Assembly: GCA_002348545.1 (NCBI GenBank)
Contig: DEBM01000045.1
Location: 1 to 64,000, forward strand
Reading direction: 5' to 3'
DNA from: Balneolaceae bacterium UBA2956
GTDB taxonomy: Bacteria > Bacteroidota > Rhodothermia > Balneolales > Balneolaceae
Length of the DNA: 64,000 nt
Shown: positions 18,230-27,278 of the stretch, one piece after another
How positions within the stretch are numbered: the first letter of the stretch is position 1
How the letters are laid out: each line of letters starts with the position of its first letter
The notes under the pieces: model-generated
The model's input: the letters and a program-made list of their open reading frames with translations, nothing else
Databases searched by the model: none
Told to the model about the DNA's origin: nothing
Made by a program: the position numbers and the translations under genes

Positions 18230-19201
18230 TTATTTTGAGCCTTTTCGGTCTCTTTCTTTTATATCCCCATCCTTAAGTCCCAAACGGTATATTCTATTGT
18301 ACTTATAGAACTTCATAAGTGCAGTACCATCCTCTACTAAATCAATTGTGCCTTCAATAACTGTTTCTTCTGGAACTTCATTGATCACTTTATTTATAAT
18401 CATGCTATAACTAAGTGTTCCTGAAACTGCATTTTCAAGATTACCATAGGTGACTAATGTATCCTTATCTATGGTGATATCTTCAAAATCTACTTGAACT
18501 ACAAAAGACCTTGAGTGATTTGAGCTATCTCTTAATACGGCTGAGCCACTGCCAAAACCGCGATGAGAGCCATGCATTTGTAAAAGGTTTTGTGTTACAT
18601 GTAAACCAGAAAAGTTTAGGCTGTCAATTTTGGTGAATTCAGATGATTTACGAGGGTTACTATTTGTTCCTGATTTAGTGGAATGCAAATATACTTGGTT
18701 GATGGCATTTCGACGGAGCTTCGGTCTGGCTATAAAATTACCTTCTAAATCAGAGTATCTTATTTTTTGGAGTGTGGATATACTACTGCTAAACAGCCCT
18801 TTTTCAAAACTACGCTCAAAAGAAAGAGTGTGAACACCATTGGTACTGTCGTATGTATGACTGAATGATTTTTCAAAACCACGTCCACCTCGGTCTTTTT
18901 TATCTCTTTTAAATGGAAACATTTGGTCTTTGCCATAACTAATTCCGGTTTCAGAGATATTAGATAAGGCATCATATATACTATTCATAAGCCCTGATTG
19001 TTGGTCCGCAATCGAACTTCCCATAATCTCAGCAGCCATATCCAAATCAGTATCACTTATAAACTCGGTATTATTGGAAACTGAAGAGCAACTCCAGAAT
19101 CCTACACTCAATAACGCGATAAGAAGAGGAAAGCTTTTTTTATTAAATTTGTAAAAGTTTAATGGCCAAGTTTTTTTAGTGAGATTGTTTGAACTCTTCA
19201 T
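18230..19201 (-). CDS. Hypothetical lipoprotein
   Basis: The protein has 323 residues. The N-terminus is a basic segment, an apolar core (FPLLIALLSVGFW) and a cysteine at SCSS, a plausible lipoprotein signal although the lipobox is not canonical. The mature part starts with an acidic helical stretch and then a charged basic segment (MFPFKRDKKDRGGRGFEKSF). The rest looks beta-rich, with repeated strands such as TLSFERSFEKG and TLSYSMIINKV. I recognise no family. It stands alone, flanked by a ~590-base gap downstream and a 227-base gap before the divergent ABC exporter. Function unknown. Confidence 0.65.
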   Translation of the reverse strand: MKSSNNLTKKTWPLNFYKFNKKSFPLLIALLSVGFWSCSSVSNNTEFISDTDLDMAAEIMGSSIADQQSGLMNSIYDALSNISETGISYGKDQMFPFKRDKKDRGGRGFEKSFSHTYDSTNGVHTLSFERSFEKGLFSSSISTLQKIRYSDLEGNFIARPKLRRNAINQVYLHSTKSGTNSNPRKSSEFTKIDSLNFSGLHVTQNLLQMHGSHRGFGSGSAVLRDSSNHSRSFVVQVDFEDITIDKDTLVTYGNLENAVSGTLSYSMIINKVINEVPEETVIEGTIDLVEDGTALMKFYKYNRIYRLGLKDGDIKERDRKGSK

Positions 19202-19400
19202 ATTTATAATGGATTTTATGTTTTTTTATTGGTAAAACAAAGAAAAGGTATAAACAGCTCCCTCTCGAATTGCTACAATCAATAGCTTTGAATAATACAC
19301 TTCAATTAAAGCTAATTAAAGATGCAATTAAAACAAAGAAATAAGCATTTACAAAGTAATTAAGAGAAAGAAGTTAAAAACGAATCACAACAGAATATAG

Positions 19401-19408
19401 TATATTTG
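19401..19408 (+). promoter_or_regulatory. Candidate -7 element upstream of the ABC exporter
   Basis: TATATTTG fits the Bacteroidota TAnnTTTG element and lies 20 bases before the ATG at 19429. No TTG is seen at the usual -33 distance, so support rests on one half of the promoter. Confidence 0.4.
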
Positions 19409-19428
19409 ATTAAATATACGGCTATCAC

Positions 19429-21213
19429 ATGAAAGAAATGAATCCAGAACAGGTTTCTATTAAGACCTTACTAGAAACCCTAGAAGATATATTTAAATTA
19501 AGCTTACCATATAAAACTAGATTTTTCTCAGCCATACTATTGGTAGTAGTGGGTTCTGCAATTTGGCTTACGGTGCCCCTTGGATTGCGATCATTACTAG
19601 ATGCCGTTTTTGAGCAAGAAAATTATACATTACTAAATAAACTCTCTTTGGGATTGATTGGACTCTTTCTAGCTCAAGCGATCTTTACATTTGGGGGCAA
19701 CTATCATATTGAATGGGTAGGTGAGCGAGTCATAACCGATTTGCGTAATTCTATATATGCTCATTTACAAAAATTGAGTTTCAGTTTTTTTGCTAATCGA
19801 AGATTGGGAGAGTTAACATCCAGATTAAGTAATGATGTAGGATCCATTCGAGTGGCCCTAACTGATTCTCTCCCACAGATCATTACAATTAGCATTACAA
19901 TGATCGGTTCTGTAAGCCTCATGGTAATCTTAAATTGGCGATTGAGTTTAGTTCTCTTCTTAACTGTTCCGGTCGTAACAATTACTACAAGGTACTTTGG
20001 AAAGAAAATAAGAGCCTTGTCTAAGAATGTTCAAGATAAGTTAGCAGATACCACTGCAATAGCAGAAGAAACCTTGAGTGCCATACGAGTGGTTAAGTCG
20101 TTCACCAGAGAAGAGTATGAAATAAATCGCTATAGACAAGCAACCGAAGAACTCTTTGCTACCTCTAGGCATAAAATAGTCCTGACCCAAGTTTTCTGGG
20201 CAGGAGTAGGTCTTATGTTTATGGGTACCTTGGTGATGATATTTTGGTATGGTGGCAGGGAAGTATTATCAGCTCGTCTTTCAGCCGGAGATTTAGTAGC
20301 ATTCATTGTGTATGCCTTGAATATAAGCCGGTCAGTAGGCCTGGCATCTCGATTATATACTGCTGTAAACACCGCAGCAGGTGCATCTGAGCGTTTATTC
20401 GAATTGCAACAAGAAAAGATAGAACATGGTGATAAGTTCAATGAAAAAAACAGCTATAGCAGTAATACTATTAAAGGCAGGGTGGAGTTTGATCAACTTT
20501 GTTTCAATTATGAGGATGGTAAGCAAGTTTTGGATACGCTTAATTTTGAAATAAATGACGGCCAAACCGTTGCACTAGTAGGGGAAAGTGGAGCAGGTAA
20601 AACTACCTTATTAAATCTTATTCCCCGATTTTTTAATCCAACCAAAGGGGAGATAAGAGTAGATGGAGTCCCAGTGAATGATTGGGATTTAAGTAATTTA
20701 CGATCCTTTATTTCCGTTGTTCCTCAAGAAACCCACCTTTTTGGAACCAGTATTTATGAAAATATTCGATATGGGAAACTGGATGCGACCAGATCAGAAA
20801 TTGAACAGGCAGCAATCGATGCAAATGCCCATGAGTTTATTACTCAAATGTCTGATGGCTATCAATCCTTAATTGGAGAAAAGGGAGTTAAATTAAGTGG
20901 AGGTCAGCGGCAGCGTATTGCTATTGCACGAGCTATACTTAGAAACCCATCCATTTTATTACTAGATGAAGCAACATCTTCCTTAGATTCGGTGTCAGAG
21001 CGCCAAGTCCAGCAGGCACTTGAACGTTTAATGGAGAATCGAACTACCTTAGTTATAGCGCATCGGCTATCCACGATTCAACATGCGGATTGTATACTGG
21101 TATTAGAAAAGGGTGTACTCGTTGAATCAGGTACTCATGAGGAATTACTTCATACAGCAGGGGTCTATGCAAATCTATATGAATTACAGTTTTCCGAAAA
21201 GGTCGATATATAG
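19429..21213 (+). CDS. MsbA-type ABC exporter (fused permease and ATPase)
   Basis: The protein has 594 residues, a complete half-transporter. An N-terminal six-helix exporter domain (about 35-320, with NYHIEWVGERVITDLRNSIY and coupling-helix-like LSFSFFANRRLGELTSRL) is followed by an ATPase with Walker A GESGAGKT (385-392), Q-loop VVPQET, signature LSGGQ (489-493), Walker B ILLLDE ending at D513-E514, and the switch histidine in IAHRLST. It should act as a homodimer in the inner membrane. MsbA-like lipid or drug export is the usual role; the substrate cannot be told. It is a single-gene unit divergent from the lipoprotein gene. Confidence 0.88.
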   Translation: MKEMNPEQVSIKTLLETLEDIFKLSLPYKTRFFSAILLVVVGSAIWLTVPLGLRSLLDAVFEQENYTLLNKLSLGLIGLFLAQAIFTFGGNYHIEWVGERVITDLRNSIYAHLQKLSFSFFANRRLGELTSRLSNDVGSIRVALTDSLPQIITISITMIGSVSLMVILNWRLSLVLFLTVPVVTITTRYFGKKIRALSKNVQDKLADTTAIAEETLSAIRVVKSFTREEYEINRYRQATEELFATSRHKIVLTQVFWAGVGLMFMGTLVMIFWYGGREVLSARLSAGDLVAFIVYALNISRSVGLASRLYTAVNTAAGASERLFELQQEKIEHGDKFNEKNSYSSNTIKGRVEFDQLCFNYEDGKQVLDTLNFEINDGQTVALVGESGAGKTTLLNLIPRFFNPTKGEIRVDGVPVNDWDLSNLRSFISVVPQETHLFGTSIYENIRYGKLDATRSEIEQAAIDANAHEFITQMSDGYQSLIGEKGVKLSGGQRQRIAIARAILRNPSILLLDEATSSLDSVSERQVQQALERLMENRTTLVIAHRLSTIQHADCILVLEKGVLVESGTHEELLHTAGVYANLYELQFSEKVDI

Positions 21214-21291
21214 TCCTCTTATAAGACTTTATTATGAGCTGCTATGGCCATTTAGATGTTTTAAAGTTGCTGCGCAAAAATTGCAATAATC

Positions 21292-21309
21292 TTGTGACAT
21301 TATTCACAA
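21292..21309 (+). promoter_or_regulatory. CRP/FNR-family operator upstream of bglX
   Basis: TTGTGA-CATTAT-TCACAA is a perfect inverted repeat with the exact TGTGA-N6-TCACA core of the E. coli CRP site. Its right end is 58 bases before the bglX ATG. A weak -7-like TATATTGA sits at 21326-21333; if that is the promoter, the operator centre would fall near -40, the class II activation position. Regulator identity is inferred. Confidence 0.65.
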
Positions 21310-21367
21310 ATTTTACAAAAAAGTCTATATTGAATCTTTAACCAAATAATAATTTTTATCATTTATA

Positions 21368-23683
21368 ATGTTTATAAAACGCTTACAAACTGCATCTATC
21401 ACCTTATTCTACATCGCTTTAGTAGTTTCTCAATCTCAGGCAATATTTGCACAAATTAAGCTGATTCAACCGGAAATCGAAGAAAAGGTTACTGTGCTTA
21501 TGAATCAGATGACTCTCGAAGAAAAAATAGGGCAGCTAAATTTGCATAATGGTAGTTGGGATGTGACTGGTCCTGTACCTCAAGGAGAGTATCAACAAGC
21601 CCGTTACAATCTACTTAAAAATGGTGGAGTTGGTTCTATGCTAAATGTTATTGGAGTAGAGGCAACTATGGCGGCTCAAAAAATTGCTATAGAGAATAGT
21701 CGACTAGGTATACCATTGATGTTTGGTTACGATGTTGTACATGGATATAAAACTATGTTCCCAGTTCCAATTGCCGAATTAGCTAGTTTTGACACCGAAA
21801 TAATGATGGAAACGGCGAAAATACAAGCTATTGAAGCTGCTGCTGGTGGAATTAACTGGACTTTTGCTCCTATGATAGATGTAGGTCGAGATCCTCGTTG
21901 GGGTAGAGTTATGGAAGGTACATCTGAAGATCCTTATCTATTATCAGAGTTTGCTCGTGCAAAAATAAGAGGTTTTCAAGGAGTTGATCTATCGGAAACA
22001 GGTACTATAGCTGCAACAGTTAAACATTTTGCAGGCTATGCATTCGCTGAATCTGGAAGGGACTATAATACCGCAGAATTATCAAGAAATACCTTATTAA
22101 ATGTAGTTTTACCACCTTTTAAGGCTGCAGTACAAGAAGGGGTAGCTTCGGTTATGAATTCATTTAATGATGTAAATGGCATCCCAGCAACGGGTGATGA
22201 ATATTTACAAAGAACCCAATTAAAAGAGAACTGGAAATTCGACGGTTTTGTAGTGTCAGACTGGGGTTCAATGCGAGAAATGATTGCACATGGATATGCT
22301 CCCGACTTAAAAACTGCCACCGAAATGGCCATAGAAGCAGGAAGTGACATGGATATGGAATCAGAAGGCTATCAACAATATTTACAGGATCTAGTTGATT
22401 CAGGAAAAGTAGATATCTCACTGGTAGATGATGCTGTTAGGCGAGTTCTTAGAGTAAAGTTCCATTTAGGATTATTTGACGATCCTTATTTATACAATGA
22501 TCTCAAAAGAGAAGGAGAACTCGTGTATAATGAAGCCCATCATGCTGTAGCACTTAGAGCAGCACAAGGCTCGATTGTTTTAGTTGAGAATAAAGAACAA
22601 TTACTCCCCTTAAGTAAAAAGCGAGAGTCGATAGCAGTAATTGGCTTATTAGCCCAAGATAAAGATTCTCCCTTGGGAAATTGGCGTGCTCAAGCCATTG
22701 AGAATTCGGCAGTTTCTGTTTTGGAGGGAATCGAAGCGAAATTAGGTAAGGATACAAAAGTAGAGTTTGAAGCGGGCTACATGCTCACTGAAGGTAATCG
22801 TTCATTTCCTATGGAATTAACATTTTCAGTTGAAGATGAATCCGGATATCAAGCAGCTATAAATTTAGCTGAAGAGCATGAACAAGTCATTCTTGTAGTT
22901 GGTGAAGATGCATATCAAACAGGTGAAGGAAGAAGTCAAATGGATATTGGTTTGGCTGAAAACCAGAAAAGGCTAGTAGAGAAAATTCTAGAAGTCAACG
23001 ATGAAGTAGTAGTGATTATCATGTCTGGTCGCCCAATTATTGCATCTTGGTTGTATGAAAAAAGTGAGGCAATATTGTATTCTTGGCATTTAGGTACTGA
23101 AGCAGGACACGCCATTGCTGACGTAGTATTCGGTGATTATAATCCATCTGGTCGTCTTCCGATGTCGGTCCCCTTATCACATGGACAAATACCAGTTTAT
23201 TATAACCATAAAAGCACAGGGAGGCCTGTGCCTGGTGCTGGTGATGCCTCCACAGTGTTCTGGAGTCATTATACCGATGGACCTAATGCTCCGCAATATC
23301 CATTTGGGTACGGATTAAGTTACAGTACTTTTGAATATGGGCAGCCGATTATATCAGATACATTAATGAATTCTGGAGAAAGTCTTCTAGTTCAAATAGA
23401 TGTCACTAATACAAGTGATGTAGACGGAGAAGAAGTCGTGCAATGGTACATCCATGATCATTTTGCTAATGCTGCACGACCTATAAAAGAGTTAAAATAT
23501 TTTGAAAAAGAAATAATAAAGGCTGGTGAAACAAAAACATTTAATTTTGAAATATCTACAGAAAAACTAAAGTACTATGATCATAATGAAGAGTATGTTG
23601 CAGAACCGGGAAGCTTTTCAGTTATGGTTGGTCCAAATTCAAGCCAACTACAGTCATTAGACTTTCATTTGGATACCGAATAA
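21368..23683 (+). CDS. bglX: Periplasmic GH3 beta-glucosidase, BglX-type
   Basis: The protein has 771 residues, the normal length of BglX. Signal peptide to about residue 28 (ends QAIFAQ). GH3 N-terminal barrel with MTLEEKIGQLN, GYDVVHGYKTMFPVP, DPRWGRVMEGTSEDP, KHFAGY and nucleophile D298 in FVVSDWGSM. The C-terminal sandwich includes VVGEDAYQTGEGRSQ and GRLPMSVP, and ends in a fibronectin-III-like domain (VTNTSDVDGEEVVQWYI). It cleaves terminal beta-glucosides of oligosaccharides in the periplasm. A near-perfect CRP-like operator upstream suggests control by carbon status. Its stop is separated by one base from the convergent dehydratase gene. Confidence 0.92.
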   Translation: MFIKRLQTASITLFYIALVVSQSQAIFAQIKLIQPEIEEKVTVLMNQMTLEEKIGQLNLHNGSWDVTGPVPQGEYQQARYNLLKNGGVGSMLNVIGVEATMAAQKIAIENSRLGIPLMFGYDVVHGYKTMFPVPIAELASFDTEIMMETAKIQAIEAAAGGINWTFAPMIDVGRDPRWGRVMEGTSEDPYLLSEFARAKIRGFQGVDLSETGTIAATVKHFAGYAFAESGRDYNTAELSRNTLLNVVLPPFKAAVQEGVASVMNSFNDVNGIPATGDEYLQRTQLKENWKFDGFVVSDWGSMREMIAHGYAPDLKTATEMAIEAGSDMDMESEGYQQYLQDLVDSGKVDISLVDDAVRRVLRVKFHLGLFDDPYLYNDLKREGELVYNEAHHAVALRAAQGSIVLVENKEQLLPLSKKRESIAVIGLLAQDKDSPLGNWRAQAIENSAVSVLEGIEAKLGKDTKVEFEAGYMLTEGNRSFPMELTFSVEDESGYQAAINLAEEHEQVILVVGEDAYQTGEGRSQMDIGLAENQKRLVEKILEVNDEVVVIIMSGRPIIASWLYEKSEAILYSWHLGTEAGHAIADVVFGDYNPSGRLPMSVPLSHGQIPVYYNHKSTGRPVPGAGDASTVFWSHYTDGPNAPQYPFGYGLSYSTFEYGQPIISDTLMNSGESLLVQIDVTNTSDVDGEEVVQWYIHDHFANAARPIKELKYFEKEIIKAGETKTFNFEISTEKLKYYDHNEEYVAEPGSFSVMVGPNSSQLQSLDFHLDTE

Positions 23684-23684
23684 T

Positions 23685-24668
23685 TTAACCGGCTTTATTC
23701 CAAGGTAGATTATCCAAATCAACATTTCCACCCGTTATTATGACCCCGACATTTTTGAATGTTGGGGCTATCTTTTTCTCTAAAAGAGCGGCAATTGGTA
23801 CGGCGCAAGAAGCTTCTATGATCATATTGAAACGTTCCCAGATATACTTCATAGCTTGCACTATGGATTCCTCACTAACACAAACAATTTGTGTATGAGC
23901 ACGGCTTATGATTTGGAAGGGAATATTGCCTAGGTTAGTTCTTAGTCCATCTGCAATGGTTGGATTCGCTGTTTGCTCATTTGTTAATGATTGTATTGAG
24001 CCTGATATCATAGACCTATATGCATCATTAGCTTGTTCTGGCTCTGCTGCTATTATTTTGCATATCGGGCGTTTTTGTATTGCATGAAATGCTTCAGCAG
24101 CTAATATACTTCCGCTTAGTAAACCACCTCCGCCGACGGGTGTGATGATAAGCTCTAACTCTGGTATTTGATGTAGGAACTCCCATGCTGCAGACGCTTG
24201 TCCTAAAATGACATCAGAGTTATCATAGGGGTGAACAAAGTGAGCATTTGTTTGATGTATTACGTCTTTAAGCGTTTGTTCCCGTGCCAATTGAGTTGGC
24301 TCACAATAAATTACCTTGGCTCCATAACCTTTTACTGCTTGAATTTTTACTTTTGGTGCATTTTCAGGCATTACAATATATGCAGGAATCCCTTTTATTT
24401 GAGCCGCTTTTGCAATCGCTTGTCCATGATTACCAGAGGAATGTGTAGCTACCCCATTTTTCGCGACACTGGCTTCCAAAGGTAACACAGCATTACATGC
24501 TCCACGAAACTTAAAAGCACCAACTTTTTGAAAATTTTCGCATTTCAACCATATCTTAGTGCCTATTTTTTCATTTAAGTCAGTAGAATTAAGAATAGGA
24601 GTGTGATGAATAAAGGATTTAATTTTTTTATACGATTTGACTACTTCGGAAGCTTTAGGGATTTGCAT
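23685..24668 (-). CDS. PLP-dependent threonine dehydratase / serine racemase
   Basis: The protein has 327 residues, a fold type II PLP enzyme without the C-terminal ACT domain of biosynthetic IlvA. The Schiff-base lysine is K53 in GAFKFRGACNAV; the substrate loop SSGNHGQA lies at 77-84, and the phosphate-binding GGGGLLSG near 180. TITGGNVDL-type ending (VIITGGNVDL) is typical of TdcB and serine racemase. It should deaminate threonine/serine to the 2-oxo acid or racemise serine; the two cannot be separated here. Cytoplasmic, monocistronic, convergent with bglX. Confidence 0.85.
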   Translation of the reverse strand: MQIPKASEVVKSYKKIKSFIHHTPILNSTDLNEKIGTKIWLKCENFQKVGAFKFRGACNAVLPLEASVAKNGVATHSSGNHGQAIAKAAQIKGIPAYIVMPENAPKVKIQAVKGYGAKVIYCEPTQLAREQTLKDVIHQTNAHFVHPYDNSDVILGQASAAWEFLHQIPELELIITPVGGGGLLSGSILAAEAFHAIQKRPICKIIAAEPEQANDAYRSMISGSIQSLTNEQTANPTIADGLRTNLGNIPFQIISRAHTQIVCVSEESIVQAMKYIWERFNMIIEASCAVPIAALLEKKIAPTFKNVGVIITGGNVDLDNLPWNKAG

Positions 24669-24869
24669 ATAGAAAATTGGTTATATGTATTTGAGACAGA
24701 TTAATTTTAAGTAATTAAAATCTGTAATTATTATACAAATATTAACGATTCAGGAACAAATTTTACAGTATTATTGGTTCTTATTTGAGTTGATATAATA
24801 GTTCTTTCTTGTATAGCTAAAATTTAGTTATGCTAATCACTGCATATCATTGTTATAATCAAAATATCA

Positions 24870-27188
24870 TTGGCATTTTCTACTATTACTTATTTTAATC
24901 AAACGGTCAAGCTTATTAGCGTAATTGGTCGCTATTCAGTTTATTTACTCCTGTTGCTATTAATACCCATTCATACACTAGCTCAAGAATATGATGGATC
25001 AGTAACACAAGAAACAATCAAAATACAGCCATTAGAGGGTACAATTGAACTTGATGGCAAGTTAAGTGAACCAATATGGAACCAAATAGCTTCTTTTCCA
25101 ATGACTCAATTAGCACCTATTTACCGGGCAGAAATGTCTGAAGAGACTCGGATATATATGACATATGATGCTAAATATGTATACCTAGCAGCTAAAAACT
25201 TAACAAAAGACGCTTCTACAATAATTTCCAATACCCTTCAAAGAGATGACTACCAAGCGAATGATGATATCATAGGTGTGGTATTTGATTCATTTAATGA
25301 TAATGAAAATGGTCTTACTTTTTTTACAAACCCTGAAGGTGTTCGTGTTGATTTTGCCATTAGTAATGATGGAAATTTTGGTGCAGGTGTGGACGCATAT
25401 AATGGGAGTTGGAATACTTATTGGGATGTGGAAACTACAAGAGATGATAATGGCTGGTATGCTGAAATGCGTATTCCTTTTTCGTCTCTAGGTTATCAAG
25501 TTACCGATGGTGTGACTAAAATGGGTATAATTGTATATCGTTGGATTGCTTCGCGAAACGAACGACATGTATATCCTGACATACCACCTAACTGGAGAAT
25601 GTCCCATTTAAAACCTTCCCAGACCCAAGAAATTCAATTTTCTCAACTGGAAGAACCAAAACCATTGTATCTTACCCCTTATTCACTTAGTGGTTTTCAG
25701 GATATTTTTGATTTAAATGATTCAGAAAACCAGTATGTTGAAAATGAAACCTGGAAGCAAGACTTTGGATTTGATATAAAGTACAATGTTACATCAGATC
25801 TTACTCTCGATCTAACTGCTAATACTGATTTTGCACAGGTAGAGGCAGATGAACAACAGTTAAATTTAACTCGTTTTTCTATTGATTTTCCTGAAAAAAG
25901 GCAGTTTTTTCAGCAGCGCTCTGGTTTATTCGACTTTTCATTTGGTAGAACTAAACTTTTTTACAGTAGAAGAATTGGCTTATCAGGTGGTAGTCCAATC
26001 CCTATAATTGGAGGAGCTCGGCTTACCGGTAGGGTTGGAGATTTAGATGTAGGTATTTTAAGTATTCAAACGCAACCTTATGAAACTTTTGAAGCTGAAA
26101 ATTTTGGAGTTATCAGACTTAAAAAGCAAATCTTGAACACGCAGAGTTATGTTGGTGGCATTTATACTCACCGACTTGGGTTTGATGGGACACAAAACTT
26201 GGTAGTGGGATTTGATGTGGATTACAATGTTAAGAACGAGAGTTTTGTACAATTTAAAATAGCCCAGACATTAGACAATACTGCAGATTATAATCAGGAT
26301 ATTCTAGGGTTTACAGGTCTTTCAAGTAGAATTACTGTCGACAGAAGATCAAATATCGGTTGGTTCTACCGATTTATGATTAATTATACAGGAGAGGATT
26401 TTAATCCAGGAATTGGTTTTGTACGCACTACTAACACCGCCGATTATTATACTAGTCTTGGTTATGGGTGGATAGCACCTGAAAATAGTGGAATAAAACA
26501 ACAACGGATTCAACTGCGCAATTATTCAATACAGAGTTATGATGGCTTTAATCTACGATCTAGGTTTATTAATTTAGAATGGGATACAGAATTTAAAACT
26601 TTAGGAAATATTAGCTCTGAACTGGTACTCCGGCAGGAACATCTACTACAGGATGAAGGCTTCAATTTGTTATCTCGAATTTATATTCCGGTTAATGATT
26701 ATGGTTTTCTAGAATGGGGATTAAGCTATGGAAGTCCTGAGCAATATAAATTCAGAGGAAGAGTGTCATCGACTATTGGTCAAATTTATGATGGAAGCAT
26801 TCGAGAAATATCTATTAGCCCACAATACAGAGTTAATGTACATATGGATTTTTCGCTTGATTACCGCATTAGTAAACTTCATTTTCCAGTTATTGACGGA
26901 CGCAAGATTACTGCTTTTACAGTTCATCAAAGTTCTTTTAAGGCAGCATATGCACTAAATAGAAAGTTTTCTGCCAATGCTTTTATTCAAACCAGTAATG
27001 TTTCAGAAAAAATAGGAGCGAATATTAGGTTACGCTATAATTTTAGAGAGGGGCAAGATTTTTGGTTGGTTGTAAATCAAAGTGGAACTCAGCCTTGGGT
27101 AAATAAATATGAGAATGAAATACGTTTACCTACTTATGATCAGCGTTCTATTTTGGTAAAATATACACACACCTTTATGTTTAATTAA
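24870..27188 (+). CDS. DUF5916 outer-membrane protein with CBM9-like domain
   Basis: The protein has 772 residues. No ATG precedes the signal peptide in this frame, so I use the TTG at 24870; the apolar core VYLLLLLLIPIHTLAQ then makes a good signal sequence. Residues ~50-230 form a CBM9/DOMON-like sandwich (GTIELDGKLSEPIWNQ, YVYLAAKNL, YAEMRIPFSSL). The remainder is the DUF5916 beta-barrel, with DFAQVEADEQQLNLTRF, FPEKRQFFQ and alternating aromatic strands to the end (VKYTHTFMFN). Family members are common in Bacteroidota and poorly characterised; a surface binding or transport role is inferred. The M14 peptidase gene follows after 90 bases. Confidence 0.85.
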   Translation: MAFSTITYFNQTVKLISVIGRYSVYLLLLLLIPIHTLAQEYDGSVTQETIKIQPLEGTIELDGKLSEPIWNQIASFPMTQLAPIYRAEMSEETRIYMTYDAKYVYLAAKNLTKDASTIISNTLQRDDYQANDDIIGVVFDSFNDNENGLTFFTNPEGVRVDFAISNDGNFGAGVDAYNGSWNTYWDVETTRDDNGWYAEMRIPFSSLGYQVTDGVTKMGIIVYRWIASRNERHVYPDIPPNWRMSHLKPSQTQEIQFSQLEEPKPLYLTPYSLSGFQDIFDLNDSENQYVENETWKQDFGFDIKYNVTSDLTLDLTANTDFAQVEADEQQLNLTRFSIDFPEKRQFFQQRSGLFDFSFGRTKLFYSRRIGLSGGSPIPIIGGARLTGRVGDLDVGILSIQTQPYETFEAENFGVIRLKKQILNTQSYVGGIYTHRLGFDGTQNLVVGFDVDYNVKNESFVQFKIAQTLDNTADYNQDILGFTGLSSRITVDRRSNIGWFYRFMINYTGEDFNPGIGFVRTTNTADYYTSLGYGWIAPENSGIKQQRIQLRNYSIQSYDGFNLRSRFINLEWDTEFKTLGNISSELVLRQEHLLQDEGFNLLSRIYIPVNDYGFLEWGLSYGSPEQYKFRGRVSSTIGQIYDGSIREISISPQYRVNVHMDFSLDYRISKLHFPVIDGRKITAFTVHQSSFKAAYALNRKFSANAFIQTSNVSEKIGANIRLRYNFREGQDFWLVVNQSGTQPWVNKYENEIRLPTYDQRSILVKYTHTFMFN

Positions 27189-27278
27189 CTCACGTTTGGG
27201 TAAGCAGTAAAAAGCTGACATTTTAACCGATCATAAGGTATAAATTGTTTAAATTAAAAATAATCTAATTTTAAGTTT

